Notes under the pieces: generated by a model
The model's input: the letters and a program-made list of their open reading frames with translations, nothing else
What the model was told of the DNA's origin: nothing
Database searches by the model: none
DNA from: an uncultured Treponema sp.
GTDB lineage: Bacteria; Spirochaetota; Spirochaetia; Treponematales; Treponemataceae
NCBI GenBank assembly: GCA_937915735.1
Contig: CALGGS010000281.1
Location: 1-14,749, forward strand
Direction: 5' to 3'
Length of the DNA stretch: 14,749 nt
Made by a program: the position numbers and the translations under genes
Shown here: positions 14,740-14,749 of the stretch, piece by piece
Layout: each line of letters begins with the position of its first letter
Position numbering within the stretch: the first letter of the stretch is position 1

Positions 14740-14749
14740 CACCCCCGCA

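Overview
The window reads as chromosomal DNA of a spirochaete, most likely a host-associated but metabolically competent Treponema. The main evidence is the plus-strand block tamB-bamA-skp-mutS. From memory, the same four genes in the same order occur in T. pallidum (TP0325-TP0328) and Borrelia burgdorferi (BB0794-BB0797). BamA and a Skp-like chaperone imply an outer membrane. Histidine and cysteine biosynthesis genes argue against a highly reduced pathogen such as T. pallidum. Genus-level placement is inference; no search was run.

Layout. Positions 1-71 hold the tail of a spacer with a perfect 9-bp hairpin. On the minus strand, 72-1373 encodes a single polypeptide joining HisA, HisI and HisE, that is histidine steps 4, 3 and 2. 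A 102-base divergent spacer separates it from a plus-strand universal stress protein (1476-1973). That gene converges, one base apart, on a minus-strand tmk-cysE pair (thymidylate kinase, then serine acetyltransferase; 3495 down to 1975). A 139-base divergent spacer leads to the plus-strand run tamB (3635-8140), bamA (8150-10627), skp/ompH (10638-11153) and mutS (11158-13818). The gaps in this run are 4-10 bases, so it is almost certainly one transcript. A 95-base leader rich in repeats and inverted repeats precedes gpmA (13914-14660). The last 89 bases hold a terminator-like hairpin and a second hairpin with a tandem G-A internal loop.

How the genes fit together. TamB, BamA and Skp form an outer-membrane assembly module: Skp carries unfolded outer-membrane proteins through the periplasm, BamA inserts them, and TamB bridges the two membranes and is thought to use BamA as partner where TamA is absent. 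MutS (mismatch repair) is carried in the same operon without an obvious functional link. The other genes are separate housekeeping functions: histidine and cysteine synthesis, dTDP supply and glycolysis.

There is no clear new defence system, mobile element, CRISPR array, tRNA or rRNA, and no intergenic stretch over 300 bases. The points most worth a second look are the HisA-HisI-HisE fusion with an Asp-to-Glu change at a likely catalytic position, a thymidylate kinase whose P-loop lysine is threonine, the switch-like leader before gpmA, the structured 3' end, and a contrast in translation signals: transcript-leading genes lack a Shine-Dalgarno and have a -10-like box almost on the start codon, while most following genes have a Shine-Dalgarno.
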